DNA of 64,000 nt, from contig ML677335.1 in the NCBI GenBank assembly GCA_007922305.1, positions 40,042,887 through 40,106,886 on the forward strand. Reading direction: 5' to 3'. The stretch's first letter is position 1; every line of letters starts with the position of its first letter. The stretch comes from Dermatemys mawii (Eukaryota; Chordata; Testudines; Dermatemydidae). Below are positions 47,590 to 57,192 of this stretch, one piece after another. The notes beneath the pieces are model-generated. The model was given only the letters and a program-made list of their open reading frames with translations. It searched no databases and was not told where the DNA came from. Both the position numbers and the translations under genes were made by a program.

Positions 47590-48520
47590 AAATTTTCTTC
47601 TGTCTGGGGTGCTGGGCTCCTGGAGGTTTAAAAGGTTCCTCTCTTGTCAAGAAATAATCCCCAGGAGTGACAGGTACTCTCAGTGCCTGCGTTGTTTGGG
47701 AGATGCTCATATTCCCAGCAAGTATGAGATATACACTTCATTTAAGGGACAGTCCCATAAAAACAGGGAAATAAAGTATAGGCTCTTAATCATGGAGCTA
47801 ACCTTAAGACTGGCTTCTGATCAGATGCAGAAAACCCACCTGTGCAAGCCCTGTTGACATTGAGATTACAGTCACTGAGAGATTCCAAGCTGAAGATGGC
47901 ATTGAAACCCTGGTCTCTGACAATCTCTGTGAGTGAGGTACCAACAACTGTGCTGACGGTACCAAGGGCTTCCCACTCAAACACGAAAGAGGGAATAAGA
48001 GGAGAAGAACAGCATGTTCCTCCTTGAAGAAGATTCAGTCACTGGAGGCCTTGAGATGGCTGCTTGTGAGGCTCTGAGCACTTAAGTTACTATGAAGCAC
48101 TTCAATTAAGTCCCATACTACAGCGGTGAAGACCTCAGCACCAAGACTACTGTTATCAAGAGAATGGCTTAGTGGATTATACCTTTGGTCCTCATATCAA
48201 TGCCTTGGACAATAGCATCTGGAACATCATCAGTGCCTGTATCACATTCTATTGTGCTCGTGGTACCACAGATATTCTGGTACCTGAAAGAACTCATGGT
48301 ACCGAATGAGCCTGAGTCTCCACTCTTTGTGACTTCTGGACACCTCTAGTACTGAGGTCTGCTGAACCTCTAGTACTGAGGTCTGCTGAATCTTTCACTG
48401 CTCATGTTTCTGTGAGACCCCCATCTTCCCTAACTTCTACTATCTATGAAGAGGTGTTGCCACCTCTCATACACTATATGGAGGAGCATTCTGACTCAGA
48501 CTCTGAACTTTCAGTTCAAG
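47590..48520 (+). pseudogene. DIRS-type gag-like region, first part
   Basis: The frame CLRCLGDAHIPSKYEIYTSF (about 47680-47740) matches the Cys-rich C-x-x-C-L-G-H-x-H-I-x-x-C region of this gag family, with the last Cys replaced by Tyr. It is followed by basic sequence (KNREIKYRLL). Further right are many ggtacc/gtacca segments that encode the repetitive VP-rich part of the gag. Stops are frequent. Confidence 0.6.
48343..48390 (+). repeat. Perfect 24-bp tandem duplication
   Basis: The unit cctctagtactgaggtct plus gctgaa occurs twice without a mismatch (48343-48366 and 48367-48390). It is in the gag-like region and keeps the frame (8 codons). Confidence 0.95.
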
Positions 48521-48689
48521 GCTCTCCACTTTATTCTACAAGACATTATTCCCTGATGCCTTTTGGTTCCCCTCACTGGCTGTACTGAGTGGCACACTGT
48601 CTGAAGTGGTTCACGACCATGAGTACCAATCCATGGGGAGACTGAAATACCCAAGAGGACTGTCTTACAACTGAAGCAAGCTAGACTTT

Positions 48690-49378
48690 GTAATAGTTGG
48701 TTGCTATATACCAAAGATCACTAAAGATTCAGGTGGCTTCCACTCCCAAAAGACCAGACACTTACTGCAAGTCAAATTGTACCTCAGATCTGACATCAAA
48801 GACAATGCTTGTAGCCAATACTATAGTAAACTAACTAACGATTTATTAATTAGGAAAAACAAATACAGGTTAGAGCAGACAAATATATATACATGCGTGA
48901 GTTTCTGTCTGTGGTTCGAAAAGGTAACAGAATTGTAACAATCTGTCAGCACTGAATTCTTTTAGGGCTAACCCAGGTTCACTCTGGGGGTCTCTGCTTC
49001 TGTTTCATAGCTCCAGCCTCTCAAAGTCCAAAAAGCAAAAGAGATGATAAATTTTCTTGTTCACTCTCTTTATTTCCTCCTTCCAGAATCCAAACTGATG
49101 GGACGAGCCTTTTTCCATGTAGACTTCTACATGGGTGTGAAAAGGCAATTAACAGTCTTCGTATTGTGGTGTCACACAATAGCCCATTTTGTTTTGATGG
49201 CCTTCTTAATCGGCAGAAGACAACTTATCTGACAGATTAATGATTTCAGGACAACCATTTTTTATAGTTATAAAACAAAAACTTAAAGTATATAATAAAG
49301 GTATCATAAATGAGATTAATGCATGCAGCAATTTAAAAGCATTTCATAAAATCTAAACATTAAACATATTGTTATAGG
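48690..49378. mobile_element. LTR-like insertion inside the DIRS gag region
   Basis: This AT-rich block (tatataccaaagatcactaa, attcaggtggcttccactcc, ... ttaaacatattgttatag) separates two parts of the gag-like sequence and resembles a turtle LTR-type repeat. The ends and duplication were not resolved. Confidence 0.4.
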
Positions 49379-49399
49379 TTCACTACCCATACTGACATA

Positions 49400-49900
49400 C
49401 AGGTGGAAAGAGTGGTTTACAGCAATGAATTTCAGTCCTTAGCCTAAAGCCTTGACAGCACCTGGTACCTGGTTTGTCTATTTCACACTGGGATCCTTTG
49501 GACAATGTACTACCAGTGACTTCAAGGGACCATGATTCCAAGGAACACAGACTCCCTTTTTTCTGGATACTAGCCATCCGTCCTCTCCACTCTGAGCCAA
49601 AGAAGACCTTGAAGGAGCAAGAGGCAAGGGCAGAGAAGGTTTCCCCACACACACGCCCCATACAAATATTTCTTTGTCATCATCTGATGAGGCAGTAAAG
49701 CCACAACTGCCTTCATTAACTGAGAGATTTTAGGCAATTCCAGGACCTGATGAAAACAGGTCGCTGATACCCTGCAAATTCCCCTGGAAGAAGTCCAGAG
49801 GTCCCAGCACAGGCTTCTGAAAATATAACACAGTTCTACCAAAGCACCGACATCACTGCCAATTAATGAAGTTAATTGAGTCAGCCAAGGCTATCTGGGA
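49400..49900 (+). pseudogene. DIRS-type gag-like region, second part
   Basis: Across several frames it gives SSSDEAVKPQLPS, a phenylalanine/glutamine-rich helix and then INEVN/ESAKAIWESP-like sequence (about 49676-49910), matching the order S-S-x-D-E-A-V ... P-A-K-x-L-W-Q-x-P seen at the end of this gag family. It is broken by frame shifts and by the CR1 that follows. Confidence 0.6.
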
Positions 49901-50478
49901 AAGTCCAGGTTCAGAAAAGGGCAACAAAAATGATTAGGGGTCCAGAATGGCTTCCGTGTGAGGAGAGATTAATAAGACTGGAACTTTTCAGCTTGGAAAA
50001 GAGGCGACTAAGGGGGGATATGATAGAGGTCTATAAAATCAGAAGTGGTATAGAAAAATTAAATAAGGAAGTGTTATTTACTCCTTCTCATAATAAAAGA
50101 ACAAGGGGCCACCAAATGAAATTAATAGGTAGCAGGTTTAAAACAAATACAAGAAAGTATTTTTTCAGGCAATGCACTGTCAACCTCTGGAACTCCTTGC
50201 CAGAGGGTGTTGTGAAGGCCAGAACGCTAACAAGATTCAAAAGGGAGCTAGATAGTTTCATGGAAGATAGGTCCATCAATGTCAGGAAGGGCAGGAGTGT
50301 TGTCCCTAGCTTTTGTTTGGCGGAAGCTGGGATTGAGTGACAGGGCATAGATCACTTGATGATAACCTGTCTGTTCATTCCCTTTGGGGCACCTGCCATT
50401 GGCCACTGTCAGGGGACGGAATACTGGGCTTGATGGACCTTTGGTCTGACTCAGTATGGCCATTCTTATGTTCTCCAG
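49900..50478 (+). mobile_element. CR1 LINE 3' fragment, young, nested in the DIRS element
   Basis: An uninterrupted frame (about 49876-50340, starting in flanking sequence) covers the ORF2 C-terminus: QKRATKMIRGPEWLPCEERL, ELFSLEKRRLRGDMIEVYKI, RTRGHQMKLIGSRFKTNTRK and LWNSLPEGVVKARTLTRFKR. The 3' untranslated end is gtatggccattcttatgttc. About 150 codons without a stop make it the best preserved LINE in the window. The 5' truncation falls at the V-Q-K-R-A-T-K region. Confidence 0.93.
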
Positions 50479-50640
50479 ACCAGAGGCCACCTGTTCATCG
50501 GAAGTATGAAATATACTTTTACATAGCAGAAAGAGATTTAACAGGCACACTTACCTGCAGAAATGGAGAAGATATAATCTTTGGTGCATCCAGTGCCATC
50601 TTTCTCCTATCAAGTCATCTTGTTCTACAATCTTGAATTA
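50479..50640. other. Unassigned stretch between CR1 and recombinase remnant
   Basis: Should hold the reverse transcriptase/RNase H of the DIRS element if intact, but is only about 160 bases and shows no RT motif. Confidence 0.45.
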
Positions 50641-51540
50641 CCTGTTGAAATTGAAAACTTCAGGCCTTTCTATGGGTTCCATCCAAATTCATTCAGCGGC
50701 AATAACAGCTTTCCATGTGCCAGTAGTAGGTTTATTAATAACCACTCAGCCAAGCAGAGCAAGATTCCTGAAAGGCTTTATGAGTCTTTTTCTTCAGATT
50801 AGAGCGCTGACACTGCTTTGGGATCTCAACCTGGTTCTTAACCATCTCATGAAACAGCCCTTTGAGCCTCTGGCTATGCGCTCACTGTTGCATCTGTCTA
50901 TGAAGGTGACCTTTTTGGTGAACATCACTTCTGCTTGAAGATTTGCAGAAATGGGGGCTTTAATTGCAGGCCTCCATTTACTGTGTTCTCCAGGGAAAGG
51001 TAGAACCCCATCCAAAGTTTTACCTAAGGTTTCTGCAATTAACCAAACTAGTCACATTTTGTTTTGTTTTGTTTTTTCCCTAAGCCGCACTGGCCTACCC
51101 AGGAGTCTATCTTCCATCCATTAGATGTTAAGGGGGGCATTCGCCTTTTACTTTGACAGAACTAGGCCATTCAAGAAGACCTGTAGACTCTTTGTTTCTT
51201 TTACAGATAGGTCAAGAGGGAGACTCTGTTTCCACTCATTGACTTTCTATGTGAATTTCTGGATGCACTAGTGCCTCTTATTGTTTTGCTGAGGTTCCGC
51301 CTCCACTACAAGTGACTGTGTACTCTACTAGATCATAGTCTATGTTGGCAGCCCACTCAAAGACATTCCAGTTGCTGAAATCTGCAAGGCTGCAATGTGG
51401 TCATTGGTGCATATGTCTTCTGCCCACTATGTCTTGATTCACACTGCAAGATCATATGCTGCAGTAGATCACGTGATTCCTTCTTCACCAATGGACTCTG
51501 TTCCAAAACTCCCACCTCCTTAAGGTTACTGCTAGCAAGT
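50641..51540 (+). pseudogene. DIRS-type tyrosine recombinase remnant
   Basis: Frames give FLKGFMSLFLQIRALTLLWD (about 50760-50820), LNLVLNHLMKQPFEPLAMRS and LLHLSMKVTFLVNITSA (to about 50938), then pieces matching F-Y-x-D-R-T-R-P-F-R-K (about 51150-51180). At about 51315-51335 VTVYSTRS stands where DIRS recombinases have a H-S-T-R box, with the His changed to Tyr. The I-C-K-A-A-x-W-S region follows (about 51378-51402). Frame shifts and stops make it inactive. Confidence 0.65.
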
Positions 51541-51862
51541 CACCTGAAGTGGAGCAGTCACAGGCATGCTACATGAAGGAGAAGAATTTACACAGCTTGT
51601 GTAGTAGCACGAGTTCTTTGAGATTTGTGTCCCTGCATGCGCTCCACTACCCACCCTCCTTCCCCTCTGTGGGACTTTGCAGTAGAGAAGGAAATGAGGG
51701 AAGTTCACTCATATGGCTTTATATAGCCTTATTACAGGGTAAAAGGATGTGCAGGGCTCATATTCTGGCCAAACAAGTACTGCTACCAAAAATCTCTGCT
51801 TAAAGGCACACGAGCACATGCACATCTGAAGTGGAACACCCACAGCACAAAGTGAGTAAGCT

Positions 51863-53249
51863 CTTTTTGTGTACTGGTCCTGCACAACAAACCAAATTAT
51901 AACATTTTTTGTCCCTGATTTCCATTATTATTTTTAATAATACATGTTATCTGTTTTTATAAGCAAATGATATACCTGTTCCTATAGTTGCACAGAAAAA
52001 CTCCTTTTGATGTCAGTGATAGTTTTCCTGTGCAAGAGCCATAGGATGAGACATACTAGTGTACACATTTTTACAAAGATACATAGTGAAATCCTGGCCC
52101 CACTGTAATCAATAGCAAAGCTCCCATTGACTTCAGTACATCCACAGTTTCAGCCATAGTGTAAACATCCATTTCCCTAAGCAGTCATTTGCTGTGTACA
52201 TATTTCATGATCCTTTTTTCTTTATTTTTTATTTTTTCATGATGAAATTTAAAAATGTATTTTATTTCATGAAGAATATGATCCTCTTTTTTTAAATGTA
52301 GATTTTTAAAGAAGCTTTTCTTTAAAAAGATATATAAGAAACAGAATAGTTTATGCAAATCCAACTAAAAGTAATGCAGCCGTATACAAATGGTGAATGT
52401 AAAATATAATTTGTTAAACAAAAATTAAGAAGTTATATATACCATATTTTATGCTGATTAGGAATTCTTTATATTAAATCTAATGCATAATCATATTTTA
52501 CCTTATGGCATTTTAAAAGTAACATAATATATTACAGTTAAGTTCAGTTTTTAAGAGCTTGCTCAATTTAAAAATTTGATCCTGATTTGAACTCTGCATA
52601 GATCCATGTGAAGAATCTTACTTAAGTACATGGAATTCCCTACAGGTGCACAATAGCTGATTCCAGGGTCAGATCAGAATCTGAGTTAGCTGCTAGTGTA
52701 TTTGAAATAACGTATTCTACTCTTGGGCTAATAATTCTGGATAATAATTCTTGAGAAACACTTCTTTAGATTTACTGTTGTTTCTACGATGCAGCCCCAA
52801 AGTTTATTTCTGAAATACTATTCCTTAAGCCTGTTGCAGAAGCGCATAATCTCCTGTTAAAAAAAAAAAATTAGCCCAAAGGGCATGTAAAGAATCTGTC
52901 TGAGATCATGACAGAAAAAAATTATTGAATATTCAGAAACCACATCAAAGCAAATTGCAAAGACACACACAAAATCCCCATCCTAATCCCTCAATGCCAT
53001 TTAGAGTTTTCCATTGCCCCCTCCTTTTTTTTCTTCCTACAAGAGTAAGCAAAAATAAAGGCTTAATCAACATTCTTCCCTCATGCACCCTGTGTTTTAC
53101 TCCTCTGTTAAATATTCTCTTTGTCTCTCCATTTATTTGTCCTCATTCTCAGCAGAAAAACCTTTTTTTAATGTTGTGGTCATTGAAAAATTTTAAATAA
53201 AGGGTTTTTTTGCTTTTGTTTTGGTGTCAGTTGATTTCTTATCAAAGTG
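51863..53249. other. Intron upstream of the microexon
   Basis: AT-rich and low in recognisable repeats apart from a 'cccattgacttcagt' piece at about 52085-52155. A poly-A run lies at 52860-52870. The low transposon load near the alternative exon may reflect conserved regulatory sequence, but this cannot be shown from one genome. Confidence 0.4.
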
Positions 53250-53282
53250 TTTGATTTGCAATTTTTTTCTTGTCGTTTGCAG
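53250..53282 (+). promoter_or_regulatory. Branch/polypyrimidine region and acceptor of the SRKR microexon
   Basis: The stretch before the microexon is T-rich (a run of seven T, then cttgtcgtttgcag) and ends in CAG. With only 12 exon bases there is almost no room for exonic enhancers, so recognition must depend on intron signals such as this tract and the pyrimidine-rich downstream flank (53297-53375, rich in CCTTCC and ACCTTC). Confidence 0.6.
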
Positions 53283-53294
53283 AAGCCGAAAGCG
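53283..53294 (+). CDS. KCNMA1: KCNMA1 alternative microexon (SRKR insert, splice site 1)
   Basis: This is a 12-base exon, AAGCCGAAAGCG, between a T-rich tract ending in gtttgcag and a gtatgc donor. Both flanking introns are phase 2, so it can be included or skipped without changing frame. Inclusion gives ...RES-R-S-R-K-R-ILINPG; skipping gives ...[10 protein letters not shown]. The four-residue SRKR insert at the end of RCK1 is a described splice variant of vertebrate Slo1, including in cochlear hair cells, and is associated with altered calcium sensitivity. The donor departs from gtaagt, which fits regulated use. The exon was found by its exact fit between 43903 and 61950. A chance 12-mer with both splice signs, the right phase and the known peptide is very unlikely. 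Confidence 0.93.
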
Positions 53295-53411
53295 GTATGC
53301 CCTCTTCGTTACCTTTCCTTCCAACCTCAACCCTACCTTCACTCCTTCTAACTTCAGGACTAATTCCTTGCCAAGAACTCAGGAAGATAACACCTTTGTC
53401 TATCTTTCTCT

Positions 53412-53488
53412 CTATATATGTACATATATATATATATTCATGAGTCTATGTGTGTGTGTATATATATATATATGCATATTTATATATG
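53412..53488. repeat. (TA)n/(TG)n microsatellite
   Basis: Alternating tatata and tgtgtg runs, 117 bases after the microexon. Confidence 0.85.
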
Positions 53489-55505
53489 AGCCCCCAATTT
53501 CAAAGAGGAGAGAAAATAGAATCATTTTGTATCTTTATTGGTTCTTGTGACTCATGCACTAACTTCTTTGCAGGAATTATAAAATTAAATATAAGCATTA
53601 AACTTTTATTTCATCATGAAACCATTGATATATCCAATTATTACATTTGGAAATCAAACTCGGTCTGCTGTTCACTGTCTTTTTTTCTTTTTGTTAATTT
53701 ATTTTGTATTGTGATGTCCTCTGTGTCTACCAATCTTTGTTCTGCCATTTTATCTCCATATTTGCAGCCTTATTGATAGCCTCTCTTCCCATGGAGTCTT
53801 TCTGTAAAATACATGTTTTCCAATACAATACTTTGTGCTCTTGTAGTTTCACCTCCCATTAACAATGACCAAATGCCTGATTTTTTTGCATTGCTGATCC
53901 AGATTAATTATTATACAGTACCCATTAAAGCTACCGTACTGTTCCAGTGAAGTACCTATAGGTAGTTTATGCTGTATGTTCACATTCATTTTATTACATA
54001 AGCTTATTTAGTGAAACAACTCAAATGGAAGAGTTTGCTTCATTTGTTTTTTCATTGTGTTGGCATGTTTTGTATATTATTTTAATAACCACATTACAGA
54101 CCTCATCTCTAGCCTACGTTCCATTTTGTTGTTTTTGGTTTGAATGAAATAAACAAGACGGGACCTACCACATCTTTGTGGTGTCCTTTGGAAGCTCCTC
54201 GTTATCAAGACGTATTTCACCTACTTAATCACATATTCCAACTTTAATTTCCACATTTGTTCTATTGTGTGTGTTCTGTGTGTTGTGTTTATTTTCTTTA
54301 TAGTCTTATTCTACTGTATTTTTTGAGTCAATGTGTGAAAAGAGAGGTGGCTTCCTGTCAGTTTGGCATTATTGATATGATCCAACTGCAGAGAAGTTAC
54401 TGCAACACAGCATCTTCAAGGATCTGCAGTTGTTGCACCTCTACTTGGCTTCTTGCTTTTGAGTATATCTACCTTGTGGTGAAGGCATGCTGATTCTGGC
54501 ATGTTGAGCAGTGTGAAAAAGTGTGGTAAAAAGTGCAGTTGCTTGCTCCCAGAATAAAATACATATGCTGCTGACCATTTTATTCGTAGTCGATTCACGT
54601 CTTAAACCAAGAACACTAACTGAATTATTTACAATGTATTCATTTCAGTGCAGTTATTGAACTAATGCTAGCACATCCCTGGTAAAGTACCTTATGCATG
54701 CATGGGACAGTTAGTGGCCATTCTTAATAAGAACTTAATTCCTGGGAGCAATTTTTTGTCATTTTGTTTGCTTGTAGTAACTAAGCTTTCGTATACAGTA
54801 GCATGTAATGTTGCAATGTGTCTTTTGCCTTGTATCCTTTTTAGTGTCATAATAGAATTTTCTATGTATAGCTATATGGAATTTTTACTCATGTCAGTCA
54901 TAGAGCCCAGAAGAAAGAAGCAATACCTAAGAGTTACAAGCGGTGTGCAGCTGGTATTCACACAGATCCCACTCGCTGGTTTGTGCACCTACCCTCACAC
55001 ATGCTTTCAAAATATATTCTGAAAAGCCATAATGGTTCAAATTAAATCTAATCTATAGTTGTTTTTATGACATGGCACCATTCAGGAGGCCATTGCACTA
55101 ATATTGTGCATTTCATCTGGGCACAGCATGAACCAGTCTAAAATGGTAGCTGTGTTTATATGTGTGATAGTTATATTCAATAACATCCCATTATCTCGTT
55201 TCAGTTAATATGAGTATTATAATATGACTATTATAATATGTGACTGATGAATATATTAGAGTTACTATTTCAGTTGCATGGGGAATGGTACAGTACATCT
55301 ACCACAAGATTTAAACCAGAGTTGTAATGGCCTTTTGTCATTGATTTAGTTCAAAGTTTGCCATTTTTGCTTCATTGAGTTAAAAAATGGACCTGTATTT
55401 TTAGACCAGAATCAATGGCAGTTTGGAGCGTATCTGAAAAATAGGAAAGAAGAATATTGCTGGGTCAGAACAGATCCCTGGGCATGGATCTCCAAGTGTG
55501 TTGTG

Positions 55506-55534
55506 TTATTTATTTATTTATTTATTTATTTATG
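55506..55534. repeat. (TTTA)n microsatellite
   Basis: About seven uninterrupted copies of ttta. Confidence 0.9.
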
Positions 55535-56796
55535 TGTATGTACATATTTCATGTTACACTGTGAGGTTAGATATTAGTAATTAGGGATTAAATTTTCAGA
55601 AGTGCATAAGTCACTTACAAGAGTAAATCCCGTTTTCCACAGCACCTAAGTTACTTAGTGCGTTTGCAAAGTTATCCTAATGAAAGTAAAACAGAAAGTG
55701 CTAATAACACTGTAGAATGAGACCTAGTATGGTTCATGCTGTGGGAGTTTCCCAACAAAGGTCTACCAATACACCTCCATTCTGACCTCCATCATCCCTT
55801 TGTCTTCCAGTCTTGGTGTTCCACACAGGGTTCCTGTTAAGGTGCCTTGCCTTGATCTGCTGTCTTATCTGCTATTTCCATCCTGGTTTCCATCTGCCAA
55901 TGCATCTTAAACTAATTCCTGTCCTGTGTCATCCCTGGTAATCGACTTTGAGGTCTTTCCTGAACAAATCTGTCAGTCACACCAGACTTGGAGGTAGCTT
56001 TGTGATACAGTTTAGGGACCCAAACTTGCATTCATTTCTGATCTGAGCAGAGGCTTCACTTGGGCAAAAGGCCAACAACTTAATGCACTAAGACACATTC
56101 TTTTTCATAAATTAATTTTCAATAACTATATGAAAACTAATATATAGGACTCAATAGGAATGCAGACATTCCTTATTCCAAATCTTATGGTTCACTTTTT
56201 CTATGAGTAAGACTGAAGATAGCTGGACAATATGGGAAGATAGAAAAAGTTTTCTCTTCCTTCTCTTCTCAAATGTATGAAAGACGGTTTTTTTAATATA
56301 TTCTAATAGCATAACAAAAAATTATCTGATAGTAACTTTATACCAAGTTAAGTAATTGAAAGAAACTATTTCCACCAAAAAGTGGCTGGTCACTTTTTCA
56401 CAATGATTATTTGTAAACTGAAATTCAGGCCATTACATGCCTGGTGTAGACATTAGACGATGCAACCGTAGTAAAGATGATCCAAGAAAATCTCACAGAT
56501 AGTTATAAAAGCAGTACTAGATTTTGATGCCTATAGAGAAGGCATTTATACAAGTAACAATGACATCATGCAAACATACTGTATTTAGTATTTTAAGCAA
56601 ACACTGTTTTGATACACTGTGTAATCAGTCCTATCCACATAAAGCGAGAGGTGCATGTCTCATGGTCTGTTCCTGTGACTCTGAGCTATTAGGATATTTT
56701 CTGGTGAGTCTCTACTAAGATATTGGCAGTGGATAGTTTGTACATTTAAAACACCAGAACAGAAACTATGTGGTTCTCCATACCTTGGGAGTACAA

Positions 56797-57192
56797 TTAG
56801 CACTCCAGAAGGTACTCTTGGACATCTTTCTCATGTAGGTACTTGTAGACCACAACCAAGTCATGTCTTAACCTTCTGTTGGAAAAACTAAGTAGACTGA
56901 ACTGTACACGATATTCTGGTAATATTCTCACTACACTATCCATCTCCCTCGACAGTCTCCTGCTTGTACATCCAAGGATTGCTTTAGCCCTTTTAACTGC
57001 TGCATCACATTGGGAGCTCATGCCGACTTGTGACTCTAAATCATTTAGAGAATCACAGTATTCTAGGATATGCTTCCTCATCTTGTAAATATGACCTGCA
57101 GTTTCTGTTGCTAGATGTATGACCTTGCATTTGGCTGTATTAAAATGTAAATAAACCCACTTTACCAAGTGACCCAGATTATACTCAAGCAA
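56797..57192 (-). mobile_element. CR1 LINE fragment, minus strand, open over 131 codons
   Basis: The minus frame contains HFNTAKCKVIHLATETAGHI (the region after the RT catalytic box), LNDLESQVGMSSQCDAAVKR, AKAILGC and LLSFSNRRLRHDLVVVYKYL. The order is that of CR1 ORF2, with a deletion between ILGC and the LLSF region. It is an old subfamily by divergence, yet free of stops across 131 codons. Confidence 0.85.

Larger units (their letters stand above)
46905..51862 (+). mobile_element. Degraded DIRS-type (tyrosine recombinase) retroelement, about 5 kb
   Basis: The two ends are inverted repeats of each other (46905-about 47050 and about 51700-51862). For example ccacttcaggtgtgcatgt at the left pairs with acatgcacatctgaagtgg at the right, and ttttggtagcagtgcc with the ctgctacc region. 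Inside, a gag-like region (about 47590-48520 and 49400-49900) and a tyrosine-recombinase-like region (about 50650-51540) lie in the + sense. Inverted termini plus a recombinase in place of an integrase are the marks of DIRS elements. I found no reverse transcriptase/RNase H region between them. Many stops and frame shifts and at least two later insertions show an inactive copy. Confidence 0.75.
53295..56796. other. Intron downstream of the microexon
   Basis: Holds a TATA/TG-rich tract at 53412-53488, a (ttta)n tract at 55506-55534 and an overlapping pair of TGCATG sites (54695-54704). No transposon was recognised in this 3.5 kb, which is unusual for the window. Confidence 0.45.

Noticed and set aside
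47891..47920. KLKMALK-like frame, considered as a second copy of the exon at 43835
   Set aside because: Only a few residues agree, flanking residues and splice sites do not fit, and it lies in the DIRS gag remnant.
49876..50340. 154-codon + frame as a possible cellular gene
   Set aside because: It is the CR1 ORF2 C-terminus (ELFSLEKRRLRGDMIEVYKI and neighbours), so it is annotated as a mobile element.
53221..53550. Open frame running through the SRKR microexon into downstream sequence
   Set aside because: It is read-through of the gtatgc donor. The downstream residues match nothing in Slo1 and end in a TATA/TG microsatellite. Only the 12 bases fit the channel.
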